A stretch of DNA of 64,000 nucleotides from Bacillus sp. EB600. Its GTDB lineage: Bacteria; Bacillota; Bacilli; Bacillales; Cytobacillaceae. A program made the position numbers and the translations under genes. The notes beneath the pieces were generated by a model, which saw nothing but the letters and a program-made list of their open reading frames with translations, made no database searches and was not told the DNA's origin. Of this stretch, positions 1-8,880 are shown in pieces (the stretch's first letter is position 1; each line of letters starts with the position of its first letter). The stretch lies in NCBI RefSeq assembly GCF_024494385.1, contig NZ_JAEVLT010000009.1, forward strand, positions 62,001 to 126,000. Reading direction: 5' to 3'.

Positions 1-848
1 TTTCTAAGGCTGCAGAAATTCTAAATATAACACAACCAACAGTAACAGCAAGAATTAAAAACTTAGAAAATGAATTGAATTGTTATTTATTCCAAAGGCA
101 AGGCAAAGATGTAACCGTCACACCGCAGGGGCAAATATTTTTTGAATATTGTTCAAAAATCATAAATTATATGAATAATGCCAAAGATGCGATTGATCAA
201 TCGAAAGCGCCGATACTTAAAATTGGTTTCTGCTCAGGATTATCCTCTTCATTTATCCTTGAATCGATTAGTACCTTAAAAAGTGATCAGTTAAAAGTTA
301 ATGTTACTGAAGGTGAGAATTCTGCTGCTCTCATTAATAAAGTAAAAAATGGCTCAATTGATGCTGTTTTTGTAAGAAATCTTGTTTCATATGATGATGA
401 TCTTGTCACAGAGTATCTTTTTGATGATTTATTTGTTCTGATTACAGGGAAAAATCATCGATTAGCAGATCAAGAAAACATCACACTAGATGATTTGATT
501 TATGAAACGCTTATTTGTTACAGCCCCGACCATCCAATATGGTCCAGTATTGAACAGAAATTAACCAGACTCCAGCAAGTTAGCCGTCTTGAGGTTGAAA
601 ATAATGATATGCTAAAAACATTTGTTAAAAATAATTGGGGTATAAGTTTTTCTCCTTTACTTGGAATCGATGAAAGTGAAAAGGATCAAATTGCAACAAA
701 GGAAATAAAAGAAATCAGTGAAGTACCAAATAAGGTGTATGTCATCTACCGGAAGAATTCATTAACAGAAAGTTATATAAAGAAAATGGTTTATTCTTTT
801 ATTAACCACCAAATGCTGAGACAGGTTATAATGGAAACTTCTAACTAG
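1..848 (+). CDS. LysR-family transcriptional regulator (5' end outside window)
   Basis: The reading frame is open from base 3, so the gene is cut by the window edge and only the end of the winged helix-turn-helix is missing. The visible N-terminus (SKAAEILNITQPTVTARIK) is the recognition-helix half of a LysR HTH. The remaining ~245 residues are a LysR substrate-binding domain starting near ILKIGFCSG. It is a clear paralogue of the LysR gene at 5801-6685: both share the (V/T)RNL.SY segment, an FLFDD/YLFDD block, (K)QHRLA/NHRLA and PIWS.IEQ. It is transcribed towards the aromatic operon at 1.7-5.1 kb, whose promoter region resembles the one beside the second LysR. Inference: inducer-responsive regulator of that operon. 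Confidence 0.9.
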   Translation, partial: SKAAEILNITQPTVTARIKNLENELNCYLFQRQGKDVTVTPQGQIFFEYCSKIINYMNNAKDAIDQSKAPILKIGFCSGLSSSFILESISTLKSDQLKVNVTEGENSAALINKVKNGSIDAVFVRNLVSYDDDLVTEYLFDDLFVLITGKNHRLADQENITLDDLIYETLICYSPDHPIWSSIEQKLTRLQQVSRLEVENNDMLKTFVKNNWGISFSPLLGIDESEKDQIATKEIKEISEVPNKVYVIYRKNSLTESYIKKMVYSFINHQMLRQVIMETSN

Positions 849-879
849 GGAGAAGAATATGACATTAGAAGCCAACATA

Positions 880-922
880 GGGACGGTTCTCTTGAACCCT
901 TTTGGGGACGCAAGAACCGTCC
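880..922. repeat. GGGACGGTTCT hairpin repeat (copy 1)
   Basis: Arms GGGACGGTTCTCTTG and CAAGAACCGTCC flank a short loop. It lies 32 bases after the LysR stop and directly before a broken regulator gene. Member of the family seen throughout this window. Confidence 0.85.
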
Positions 923-929
923 TTGTTTT

Positions 930-1394
930 ATCAATTGTCATACCATTGAGGAATGGAATGGGGAAGTAGATAAAGAGCTAAAATATTATGAGTCAAATAG
1001 CATCATAGACGAACTTGATATTACTTTCAAAAAATTAAAAGTTGAGCGGGATAATCTAAGTAAAGCATATGAGGTACATGATATTTTAATGGAGGAAGTA
1101 CTGCGGGAAAGCAGTTTAACCTCGATTGCTATTTCACTTAACAAGATTAGCAATTTACCGGTTTTTATCTTAAATAAAGATTTAAATCTGCTTGCAATTT
1201 CCGGAGTTTCAGAACAAGAAGGGCAATTTTTTAAAGAAAAATGTAAGCTGTTTACAAAATTCAAAGTCTTTCAGGGTGAAAAGGATGCAATTTTTGGTCT
1301 TCCAGTTGGCCTTGAAAACTACGATTATTTAAGACAGCATGCAGGAACTGTAAAATATACTATTTGTCCTGCGGCCCATGAGGTTATTTTCTAA
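930..1394 (+). pseudogene. Remnant of a XylR_N/PucR-type aromatic-catabolism regulator
   Basis: A frame open across this stretch reads HTIEEWNGEVDKELKYYESN, then a helical linker and a GAF/PAS-like stretch (ISLNKISNLPVFILNKDLNL). It stops after AAHEVIF with no DNA-binding domain. The 5' side begins inside a hairpin repeat and there is no convincing start or ribosome-binding site. From memory of the family, this resembles the middle of Bacillus regulators that couple a XylR-N-like sensor to a PucR-type HTH. Both ends are missing, so I call it a gene fragment. The family name is tentative. Confidence 0.5.
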
Positions 1395-1399
1395 AGGAA

Positions 1400-1738
1400 A
1401 AACTTTGAGAAACCTATTTTATGCTAAGTTTTTTCTGTAGATTTTTAGTATTTTAGGACTTACAATAAAAGGTGAAAATAGAAAATTATAAATATTCAAT
1501 AATCAACTCGAAGGTAGTGATGAATACCCCAAAAAATGGTCTTTTCGTTTAAAGAAGGGCTTGATAATTCTTTTGTCAACAAATATTTGTATGCGGTTAC
1601 ATTTTTCAATACTTGAAGAATCCAATGAAATCCAATGATTGGTGATTTCTGCATAACTGTTAAAAGACTAATCATAAATTAATAGGTTCGTATCATTCAT
1701 TTTAACACGCCACAAAATTCGGATATAGAGGTGGAATA
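1400..1738 (+). promoter_or_regulatory. Promoter/leader region, paralogous to the one at 6.79-7.05 kb
   Basis: A gene-free stretch of about 340 bases. Its first ~225 bases align with the region upstream of the hydrolase gene at 7054: shared blocks include AAGTTTTTTCT, TAGATTTTTAGT, TAGGACTTACAAT, TAGAAAATT and AGTGATGAATAC, and both end with a cre-like box and AATACTTG. Conservation between two copies beside two paralogous LysR genes suggests that LysR-binding and promoter elements lie in these blocks. I could not assign a -10/-35 pair with certainty. Confidence 0.6.
1588..1601 (+). promoter_or_regulatory. cre-like site (CcpA box)
   Basis: TGTATGCGGTTACA matches the cre consensus TGWAANCGNTNWCA at every defined position except the fifth. 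The paralogous leader has TGTATACGGTTACA in the same place. Suggests carbon catabolite control of the downstream catabolic genes. Confidence 0.5.
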
Positions 1739-1915
1739 ATGGAAACTGAGGTATATCGCCCACCGATTATTCTGGCGATGTTGATGAATACGGCTTTTCA
1801 TCAGCAGGAAGAGAAGTTTGTTGATAAAAATGGAAGACAGCCGAGTCCGGAAGAGAAAGAACAAATTAAGGAATGGACATTGCAAACAGTAATAGGAAGG
1901 AAGAGGTCGATATGA
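1739..1915 (+). CDS. Small protein of unknown function, 58 aa
   Basis: Not recognised. ATG follows GAGGTGG with good spacing, and the stop overlaps the next start as ATGA, which argues for translational coupling with the dehydrogenase at 1912. The product starts METEVYRPPIILAML, has no Cys, and has a charged middle (EEKFVDKNGRQPSPEEKEQ) with a helical C-terminus. No membrane segment or signal peptide. Its position as first gene of a catabolic operon hints at an accessory role, but it could also be a shortened remnant of a longer gene. Confidence 0.5.
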   Translation: METEVYRPPIILAMLMNTAFHQQEEKFVDKNGRQPSPEEKEQIKEWTLQTVIGRKRSI

Positions 1916-2925
1916 AAGCAATTGTATTAAGAGGACTAGGCGGACCTCAAATGCTTCAATATGAAGATTTAGCTATACCTGTACTAAAAAAGGGTGAAGT
2001 GCTAATTTGTTTAAAGCATGCTTCTTTAAATAGAAGGGATGTATGGATTACTCATGGATTGTATCCCGGGATAAAGCTACCCTCAATCTTGGGAGCAGAT
2101 GGAGCAGGGGAAGTGGCGGCCGTTGCAGATGATATTGAAGGAATCAAAATAGGCAGCTCTGTTATGATCAATCCGGCTTTAAATTGGGGAGATAATCAAA
2201 ATTTCGATGGACCTGACTTTTCTATATTAGGCATGCCATCAGATGGAACCTATGCACAATATGTAAAGGTTCCATCTGAAAACGTATATGTAAAACCCGA
2301 CTACCTTTCATGGGAGGAAGCAGCAGCTCTCCCTTTAGCCGGTTTAACAGCTTACCGAGCGTTGATAACGAGGGGAAACCTTCAAAAAGGAGAAACGGTT
2401 TTAATTCCCGGGATTGGTGGCGGGGTGGCATTGTTCGCCCTTCAAATGGCGGTAGCTAAAGGGGCAAACGTATTTGTAACATCGAGTAGTGAAGAAAAAA
2501 TTGAGAAAGCCATAAAACTAGGTGCTGTAGGCGGGGTGAATTACCGCTTAGAAAATTGGGTGAAAGACTTAAAAAACATGATGGGTGGTGCTGATCTAAT
2601 TATCGATGGAGTAGGCGGGAAGAATTTTATTCAATTGATCAATTTAGCTAAACCGGCGGGACGTATTGTTAACTATGGGGCAACAAACGGTCCTATTCCG
2701 GAGCTGGCACTTCCTCGGATATTTTTTAAGCATTTAGATATTAAGGGTACTACCATGGGAAGTCCACAAGATTTTGAGAAGATGCTTCAGCTTTTTAAAG
2801 ATCACCAAATTCATCCGATCTTGGATCGCTCCTATCCTCTTGAAGACGTAACAAGCGCTCAATTGTATATGGAGAAGGGGCAAAATTTTGGCAAAATTAC
2901 ATTGGAAATTCCTGATGAAGGGTAG
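1912..2925 (+). CDS. Zinc-independent MDR alcohol dehydrogenase/quinone oxidoreductase family protein
   Basis: 337 aa from the ATG at 1912 (ribosome-binding site AGGAAGGAAGAGG; an upstream in-frame TTG lacks one). GroES-like domain at about 1-130 and Rossmann domain from about 145 with GIGGGVALFALQ as dinucleotide-binding loop. The canonical GHE motif reads GAD and the catalytic-zinc Cys is replaced by Asn (ASLNRRD), so this is a non-zinc, NADPH-type reductase of the YogA/QOR branch. Overlaps the small ORF upstream and is followed by an acyl-CoA synthetase. Inference: redox step on an intermediate of aromatic or side-chain breakdown. Substrate unknown. Confidence 0.85.
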   Translation: MKAIVLRGLGGPQMLQYEDLAIPVLKKGEVLICLKHASLNRRDVWITHGLYPGIKLPSILGADGAGEVAAVADDIEGIKIGSSVMINPALNWGDNQNFDGPDFSILGMPSDGTYAQYVKVPSENVYVKPDYLSWEEAAALPLAGLTAYRALITRGNLQKGETVLIPGIGGGVALFALQMAVAKGANVFVTSSSEEKIEKAIKLGAVGGVNYRLENWVKDLKNMMGGADLIIDGVGGKNFIQLINLAKPAGRIVNYGATNGPIPELALPRIFFKHLDIKGTTMGSPQDFEKMLQLFKDHQIHPILDRSYPLEDVTSAQLYMEKGQNFGKITLEIPDEG

Positions 2926-3021
2926 TTCATGGTAGTCGCTCGTTAAAGGAGATTTGTAACTAGAGCCATAATTAAGTAGGGGAGATTTTGTAATGTATGA
3001 ATGAAAAAGGGAGAGATTAAC

Positions 3022-4611
3022 ATGGATAAACTGAAGTTAATTGCACCTGAATACTATAACATGGTGCAGGACATTGACAGATTTGCAGATGACCAGGGAA
3101 AAATAGCATTGTTATGGGAAGATGAAGATGGAAATACTCAAGAAATTAGCTATTTGAAATTACGTCAGGAATCCAATCGATTTGCCAATGCATTAAAAAG
3201 AATGGGTTTAAAAAAAGGAGATAAAGTTATTATTACTTTACCTCGAATTCCGGAAACATATTCTATCTATGTGGGAGCTCTGAAATTAGGGTTAATTATT
3301 TCTCCAGGATCAGAGATGTTAATGGCCAAAGATTTGCTCTATCGGGCAGTGCATTCTCAAGCGAAAGCTACAATCTGCAATGGGGAATTGATCGACCGTT
3401 TTAATCAGATTCGTGAGGAAGCAGAGAACTTAACGTATTTCATTGCTGTTGGAAAAGAGGCCGACGGGTGGTTGAATTATCAACAGTTGCTGGAAACTGA
3501 ATCAGACAGTTTTGAAATCGTTCAGACCCGTTCAAATGAAATTGCATTTATTAATTATACCTCTGGTACAACAGGAAACCCAAAGGGGGTTATTCATCAT
3601 CATAGTTGGGCTTTTGCACACCAAGCCGTGGCAGCTAAATTATGGCTTGATGTAAAAGAAAATGATACCGTTTGGGCTACAGCTGGACCCGGCTGGGCCA
3701 AGTGGAATTGGAGTCCATTTATGGCTACTTTGGGTAGCGGCGCAACGGGATTCGTATATAATGGGAGATTTGTCGGCGATAAATACTTAAGCTTATTAGA
3801 AAAATACAAGGTTAACGTACTATGTTGTACCCCAACAGAACACCGTTTAATGGCCAAAGTAGATGGACTGGATCAGTACAAACTCCCTTATCTGCGCAGT
3901 ACCGTAAGCGCCGGGGAACCATTAAATCGACAAGTCATTGAAACGTTTAAGCACTATTTTAATGTTGAAGTGCGTGATGGTTATGGACAAACGGAAAATT
4001 CACTTATGGTAGGGACACTAATGGGAATGGAATTGAAACCAGGATCCATGGGAAAACCCACTCCGGGCAATCGAATAGAAATTATTGATGAGGATGGAAT
4101 TCCAGTTCCTGTTGGGAAAGTGGGTGACATTGCCATACATCGTGACACTCCTGCTTTATTCAAAGGTTATTTAAATGATCCCGAACGTACCGCTGCGGCT
4201 TTCCGTGGAGATTGGTACTTAACAGGGGATCAAGCTAAAAAGGATGAAGACGGCTATTTCTGGTTTGAAGGGCGTTCCGATGATATCATTATAAGTTCCG
4301 GATATACCATTGGACCGTTTGAAGTGGAAGATGCTCTTGTCAAACATCCAGCGGTCAGAGAATGTGCTGTCGTGGCGAGTCCTGATGAAGTTCGTGGAAC
4401 AATTGTAAAAGCCTTTGTGGTTTTAAAAGATCCAATTGAATCCAATGAAGAATTAGTTAATCAATTACAGGACCATGTGAAAAACATGACAGCTCCTTAT
4501 AAATACCCGAGAGAAATCGAATTTGTCAGTGAACTTCCTAAAACGACTTCAGGAAAGATTCGCCGTATAGAATTAAGACATTTGGAAAAACAAAAAAAAT
4601 CATTTGTTTAA
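3022..4611 (+). CDS. AMP-forming acyl-CoA synthetase (medium/branched-chain, MbcS-like)
   Basis: 529 aa. ATG at 3022 is chosen because AAAGGGAGAG precedes it; an in-frame ATG at 3001 has no Shine-Dalgarno. Carries the adenylation P-loop YTSGTTGNPKG (residues 180-190), YGQTE, the YLTGDQ hinge region and the C-terminal catalytic Lys in TTSGKIRR (about K512). Converts a carboxylic acid, ATP and CoA to acyl-CoA, AMP and PPi in the cytoplasm. Overall pattern (TAGPGWAKWNWSPF, SAGEPLN) fits the Acs/MACS group that includes MbcS, which uses isobutyrate-type acids. Lies between a dehydrogenase and a MaoC hydratase. Inference: activates the acid released by ring-cleavage hydrolysis or an aromatic/alicyclic acid. 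Confidence 0.9.
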   Translation: MDKLKLIAPEYYNMVQDIDRFADDQGKIALLWEDEDGNTQEISYLKLRQESNRFANALKRMGLKKGDKVIITLPRIPETYSIYVGALKLGLIISPGSEMLMAKDLLYRAVHSQAKATICNGELIDRFNQIREEAENLTYFIAVGKEADGWLNYQQLLETESDSFEIVQTRSNEIAFINYTSGTTGNPKGVIHHHSWAFAHQAVAAKLWLDVKENDTVWATAGPGWAKWNWSPFMATLGSGATGFVYNGRFVGDKYLSLLEKYKVNVLCCTPTEHRLMAKVDGLDQYKLPYLRSTVSAGEPLNRQVIETFKHYFNVEVRDGYGQTENSLMVGTLMGMELKPGSMGKPTPGNRIEIIDEDGIPVPVGKVGDIAIHRDTPALFKGYLNDPERTAAAFRGDWYLTGDQAKKDEDGYFWFEGRSDDIIISSGYTIGPFEVEDALVKHPAVRECAVVASPDEVRGTIVKAFVVLKDPIESNEELVNQLQDHVKNMTAPYKYPREIEFVSELPKTTSGKIRRIELRHLEKQKKSFV

Positions 4612-4689
4612 ATGAACAAAGGTTTTACTTTGTAACTTGATTTTAGGTAACAGTAGATAAAATATTATTTTGTATTGAGGAGGTTCATT

Positions 4690-5127
4690 GTGTTTTCTAA
4701 ATATCTTGATGAATACAGTGTTGGTGAAACCTGGGTCTCTAAAGGACGTACGATTACGGAAGCTGATTTAATAATGTTTTCGGCTTTCAGCGGAGATTGG
4801 TTTCCGTTACACACTGACAAGGAGTATGCAGCCAAAACGCCGTATGAACAACGAATTGCTCATGGGATGTCAGTTCTTTCAATTGCAACAGGCCTTCTTC
4901 AGCTTGAACCGGATGTGGTAGTTGCCTTTTACGGGATGGACCATGTACGGTTTACCAACCCTACCTTTATTGGAGACACTATACATTTGGAAGGAAAAGT
5001 TTTGGACATTCAGAAGAAAGATAACGGACGCGGGCTCGTTGTCACCCAAATGGAGATTAAAAAACAGACTGGAGAAACAGTCGTGGTGGCCGTAATGAAG
5101 ATGGTTGTAAAAACACCCGAAATATAA
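4690..5127 (+). CDS. MaoC-family (R)-specific enoyl-CoA hydratase
   Basis: 145 aa from GTG at 4690, six bases after GAGGAGG; a TTG at 4675 would overlap that ribosome-binding site. Single hot-dog domain with the hydratase-2 motif FSGDWFPLHTD, giving the catalytic pair D36 and H41. Family reaction: hydration of trans-2-enoyl-CoA to 3-hydroxyacyl-CoA. Last gene of the first catabolic operon, 78 bases after the acyl-CoA synthetase, and consistent with oxidation of the CoA thioester formed by its neighbour. Confidence 0.88.
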   Translation: MFSKYLDEYSVGETWVSKGRTITEADLIMFSAFSGDWFPLHTDKEYAAKTPYEQRIAHGMSVLSIATGLLQLEPDVVVAFYGMDHVRFTNPTFIGDTIHLEGKVLDIQKKDNGRGLVVTQMEIKKQTGETVVVAVMKMVVKTPEI

Positions 5128-5256
5128 CTTTTTCTATGGGACTTTAATTGTAAAGGATTTAAAAATAATCTACGAGAAAATAACTGAAAATTACCAATAT
5201 TACTTTTATTAGTTTTTCTCAATGAGGTACTTTGTTACAAAATTTAATTTAAATAC

Positions 5257-5495
5257 AAGATTATCGATCGTGGAAAGCGGGGGCTCATAGCGGGATTACA
5301 CACTTTTTTGTCAATATTGCAGCTATAGTGGCTCCAACGCTAACTGGATTTTTGGTTTTAAGGCAGGGTTATGCTGCAATGTTTATTACGGCTGCAATTG
5401 CTGCAACCCTTTCTATGTTATTTTTACTATTTGTTAATCCAGGTAAAAAAGAAGAAAAGAATATATCAAATGAACATCCCGAGCTTTCGATATAA
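5257..5495 (+). pseudogene. 3' remnant of an MFS transporter
   Basis: An open frame without a start reads SGITHFFVNIAAIVAPTLTG, then a hydrophobic helix ending FLLFVNPGKKEEKN and a stop. This is the last two membrane segments and cytoplasmic tail of a major facilitator superfamily permease. The rest of the gene is absent. The surrounding 5128-5700 stretch holds no other gene. It was probably the uptake permease of this catabolic island, now deleted. Confidence 0.7.
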
Positions 5496-5701
5496 AGATA
5501 CTTGTGTGACCCGTTAGAAACGAATTAATTAAGAATGATTCATCATCATCATTGTATTTTGTTCACTAGTTGCAAGTTCACTTAAATATAAATTCCAGAT
5601 TACTAGCAAAGCAGAAACCTTTTCAAGCTAAAAAAGAATACTCTATATAAAATGGATAAGAACTAGTGAGAAGAAGAATATGAACATTAGGTTTCTAATA
5701 T

Positions 5702-5741
5702 AAAAGCACCTCATCAATTTTAAAGTTGATGAGGTGCTTTT
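5702..5741. terminator. Bidirectional terminator-like hairpin
   Basis: AAAAGCACCTCATCAA and its exact complement flank an 8-base loop, with A-run and T-run ends. It lies between the MFS remnant and the 3' end of the minus-strand LysR gene and could terminate both. Confidence 0.8.
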
Positions 5742-5800
5742 AGGCTAAGCATACCTAAGGGAATCATTGAGAAAGACAGCTTTTTGCAGTTCGATGTGTT

Positions 5801-6685
5801 TTAAAAGTGATTGCTAATTTCATGATTAATAATCGAATAAATGATTTGTTTAACAGGTTTTTCAATTAAGGAGTCTCTTCTGTATTGTACAAAAATCTTA
5901 AAAGGAATTGTCTCTATTTTTCTCATATCTTTTACTACTAAATTATCTTTTTCAATTTCATTGACTCCAAGAGAGGCTGTAATGCCAACTCCCACTCCGT
6001 TTCCAACTACCGTTTTTACCATTTCATTGTTCCCAACTTCAATTCTCTTTATATTAGGGATCCCAATCAGCTGCTGCTCGATTTCTGACCAAATTGGAGC
6101 ATGACGCTGGTAGCAAATAAGTGTCTCACCCTCTAAATCTTCAGGTGTAATCATATCCAGATTTGCCAGCCGATGTTGTTTTCCGCAAATTAAGACTAAT
6201 TTATCATCAAATAAAAATTCCGATAGGATGTAAGGTTTATAAGAAGTGAGATTTCTGGTAAATACTAAATCCATTTCTCCTGATGCAATTTGTTCATTTA
6301 ATGTAAGCGAATCCTTCCCCTCAAAGATGGATACCTCAATATCCTCAATTGACAAAATGGAAGTGATCAGTTGTGTAATAAATGAATAGGAAAATCCGGG
6401 CGAAAAGCCGACTTTTATATGGTGATATTTAGAATGTTTGGTTGCTTCTTTAGAATGATTCATGATTGACAGTATATTTTCAGCGTAATGGCTAAATACT
6501 TTACCTTCCTTAGAAAGGGCGACATTTTTTCCATCTTTTCCAAATAGTTTAGAGTCTAGTTCATTTTCTAAATTTTTAATTCTTGCAGAAACGGTAGGCT
6601 GGGTAACATTCAAAACTTCAGCAGCCTTGGAAAAATTTTTATACTTAACCACTGCAAAAAATGTTTCTAATTGAATCGTGTCCAT
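5801..6685 (-). CDS. LysR-family transcriptional regulator, divergent to the ring-cleavage operon
   Basis: 294 aa. Start ATG at 6685 follows GGAGGGA; an upstream TTG overlaps that site. HTH at about 15-40 (SKAAEVLNVTQPTVSARIK) and substrate-binding domain from about 90. Divergent from the hydrolase gene at 7054 with a 368-base shared promoter region, the classic LysR arrangement, so it very likely controls that operon and represses itself. Paralogue of the regulator at the left window edge. Inducer unknown, presumably an aromatic acid or ring-cleavage intermediate. Confidence 0.92.
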   Translation of the reverse strand: MDTIQLETFFAVVKYKNFSKAAEVLNVTQPTVSARIKNLENELDSKLFGKDGKNVALSKEGKVFSHYAENILSIMNHSKEATKHSKYHHIKVGFSPGFSYSFITQLITSILSIEDIEVSIFEGKDSLTLNEQIASGEMDLVFTRNLTSYKPYILSEFLFDDKLVLICGKQHRLANLDMITPEDLEGETLICYQRHAPIWSEIEQQLIGIPNIKRIEVGNNEMVKTVVGNGVGVGITASLGVNEIEKDNLVVKDMRKIETIPFKIFVQYRRDSLIEKPVKQIIYSIINHEISNHF

Positions 6686-6785
6686 GAGCTGTCCCTCCAA
6701 GTAAATTCCGGTGTTTGTAGAAAAATCTAGTGTTTCTCTTAATCGACAAAAGAAATAAAAATAGCATTTTAAAATTATTTAGGTC

Positions 6786-7053
6786 TAAAGGGAAAGCTTT
6801 GAACAAACCCACTTTCCGGTAAGTTTTTTCTATTAGATTTTTAGTGTAATAGGACTTACAATTTAAATATAGTTAATAGAAAATTTCAAACCTTCACAAT
6901 TCACTTAAAGGAAGTGATGAATACTTTAAAAAGTAAAGAAGCTAGCTTACTACTATTATTGTAACAAATATGTGTATACGGTTACATTTATAAATACTTG
7001 GAATGTTAGCAAACTCTCAATTCTTAATCAACTAGTTTATAAGGAGGATTATA
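6786..7053 (+). promoter_or_regulatory. Divergent LysR/operon promoter region (paralogue of 1.4-1.7 kb leader)
   Basis: Shares ordered blocks with 1400-1625: AAGTTTTTTCT, TAGATTTTTAGT, TAGGACTTACAAT, TAGAAAATT, AGTGATGAATAC, then the cre-like box. The duplication of the whole control region, not only of the regulator, marks the two operons as one regulon. Confidence 0.65.
6973..6986 (+). promoter_or_regulatory. cre-like site (CcpA box)
   Basis: TGTATACGGTTACA, 13 of 14 positions of the cre consensus TGWAANCGNTNWCA, 67 bases before the first gene of the ring-cleavage operon. Confidence 0.55.
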
Positions 7054-7884
7054 ATGGATTATTCTAAATATATTGATGTGAATGGTATTTCAACACATTA
7101 TCATGAAAGTGGACAAGGTGAAGCTGTCCTATTGATACACGGTTCAGGCCCAGGGGTTACTGCGTGGGCAAACTGGAGACTAATTTTTCCGAAATTAGCA
7201 GAAAACTTTCATGTATTTGCGCCTGATATCGTTGGGTTTGGTTATACGGAAAGAGCGGAAAATGTTGAATATGGTGTGGAAACATGGACAAATCACCTTA
7301 TCAATTTTATCGAAGCAGTAGGTCAAAGCCAAGTTCATATTATTGGAAACTCATTAGGAGGGGCGCTGGCATTGCATATTGCCAATAAAAGGCCTGATTT
7401 AGTTGGAAAGATGGTATTAATGGGTGCTGCCGGATTACCATTCAAAATGACCTATGGTTTAGACAAAGTATGGGGATACGAGCCAAGTGTTGAAAATATG
7501 AAAAAGCTTTTAGAAATCTTTGCTTACAACCAAGAATTTGCAACGGACGAATTAGCTGAATTACGCTATCAAGCAAGTATCCAGCCTGGACTTCAGGAAG
7601 CTTTTTCAAAAATGTTTGCAGAACCGCGCCAGGAAAAACTGAATCAATTAGCTTTACCAGAAGAACAAATGAAAAAAATAGAAAATGAAGTGTTAATGAT
7701 TCACGGAAGAGATGATATCGTCGTCCCTTACCAAGAAACAAGTTTGAAATTTTTGGAGCTACTGCCAAATTCAGAGCTGCATATCTTCTCGAAGTGCGGG
7801 CATTGGACCCAAATAGAGAAAAAAGATGAATTTGCCCAATTATGTGAAAATTTCTTTCTTCGTAAAACAGTTATAAATGTATAA
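7054..7884 (+). CDS. Alpha/beta hydrolase, meta-cleavage product C-C hydrolase (DmpD/XylF/MhpC type)
   Basis: 276 aa, ATG after AAGGAGG. Oxyanion loop HGSGPGVTAWANW (from residue 29) is the signature of meta-cleavage product hydrolases. Catalytic triad: S100 in GNSLGG, D221 in HGRDDIVVP, H250 in CGHW. The family hydrolyses the C-C bond of ring-fission 2-hydroxy-6-oxo-dienoates, giving 2-hydroxypentadienoate and a carboxylic acid. First gene of the operon and divergent from LysR. The acid it releases could be the substrate of the acyl-CoA synthetase in the co-regulated upstream operon (inference). Confidence 0.9.
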   Translation: MDYSKYIDVNGISTHYHESGQGEAVLLIHGSGPGVTAWANWRLIFPKLAENFHVFAPDIVGFGYTERAENVEYGVETWTNHLINFIEAVGQSQVHIIGNSLGGALALHIANKRPDLVGKMVLMGAAGLPFKMTYGLDKVWGYEPSVENMKKLLEIFAYNQEFATDELAELRYQASIQPGLQEAFSKMFAEPRQEKLNQLALPEEQMKKIENEVLMIHGRDDIVVPYQETSLKFLELLPNSELHIFSKCGHWTQIEKKDEFAQLCENFFLRKTVINV

Positions 7885-8061
7885 AGCAGGGTAACAGTTC
7901 AAGTTGATATAGGTTCATTTTACCCGAAGTGAACCTATATCAAAGATTAACCCTTCATGATTACTCTTTTTTAAATGATAATGTAAGCGTTGCCTATAAA
8001 TCTTAATAAGATTTTTATTGTTCAACTCGATTAACAAGAATGGAAAGAGGCGATATCAGCT

Positions 8062-8838
8062 ATGCCAAATCAATCAGAAATTCGTGCATTAAAAGGGAAA
8101 GTTGCCATTGTGACGGGCTCTTCCCGGGGAATTGGAAAAGCGATTGCACTTACTCTTTCGAAAGAGGGAGCAAAAGTACTGATTACTGGTACAGAGGAAG
8201 AGCGCACCAAGCAAGCAGCAGAAGAGGTGGCCAAACAAACTGGAGCAGAAATCGATTATTTTGTTGGTGACCTTTCGAAAGAGGAAAATGTGGTTGCAAT
8301 GACAGAAAAGGTAATACAGCGTTGGGATAAAATCGATATTCTCGTAAATAATGCCGGGGGCGGCGTAATCCTGCCATTCCTTGAGCAAAATGCCGAAACA
8401 CTAAAAAGGACGATTGATCGGAACCTGTGGACTTGCGTATGGTCGTGTCATAAGGTGCTTCCTTATATGGTTCAAAAAAATTATGGAAGAATCATTAATA
8501 TTGGTGCAGACTCTGTCCGAAATGGTCTCTGGGATCATGCTGCATACAATGCCGCTAAAGGAGGGGTCCATGCCATAGCAACCGGATTGGCAAGAGAATT
8601 TGCCAAGTATGATATTACAATCAATACGGTTGCGCCTCCTGCAGTAGAGTCAGAACCTCTAGAGAATATTAGAAAAAATGATCCGGAATTAGCTGAAAAA
8701 TATATTGGTATCATCCCTAAAGGCAGAGGAGCCTATGAGGAAGAGATTGCTGATTTTGTACGCTATTTAGCAACAGATGAAGCAAGGTTTATCACTGGCC
8801 AAACGATTAGTGTAAATGGTGGAAGTACGATGTTATAA
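8062..8838 (+). CDS. Short-chain dehydrogenase, candidate cis-dihydrodiol dehydrogenase
   Basis: 258 aa, classical SDR. Cofactor loop TGSSRGIG (18-25), NNAGG (96-100), catalytic S151, Y162 and K166 (AAYNAAKGG), C-terminal ITGQTISVNGG. A 177-base gap precedes it, so an internal promoter is possible. Between the C-C hydrolase and genes for a Rieske dioxygenase, the expected task is NAD-dependent rearomatisation of the cis-dihydrodiol to a catechol. That assignment rests on context; the sequence alone says only SDR. Confidence 0.88.
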   Translation: MPNQSEIRALKGKVAIVTGSSRGIGKAIALTLSKEGAKVLITGTEEERTKQAAEEVAKQTGAEIDYFVGDLSKEENVVAMTEKVIQRWDKIDILVNNAGGGVILPFLEQNAETLKRTIDRNLWTCVWSCHKVLPYMVQKNYGRIINIGADSVRNGLWDHAAYNAAKGGVHAIATGLAREFAKYDITINTVAPPAVESEPLENIRKNDPELAEKYIGIIPKGRGAYEEEIADFVRYLATDEARFITGQTISVNGGSTML

Positions 8839-8880
8839 GAGTTTTTTGATTAATAGATTTGACGGGAGGTGAGAAGTAGA

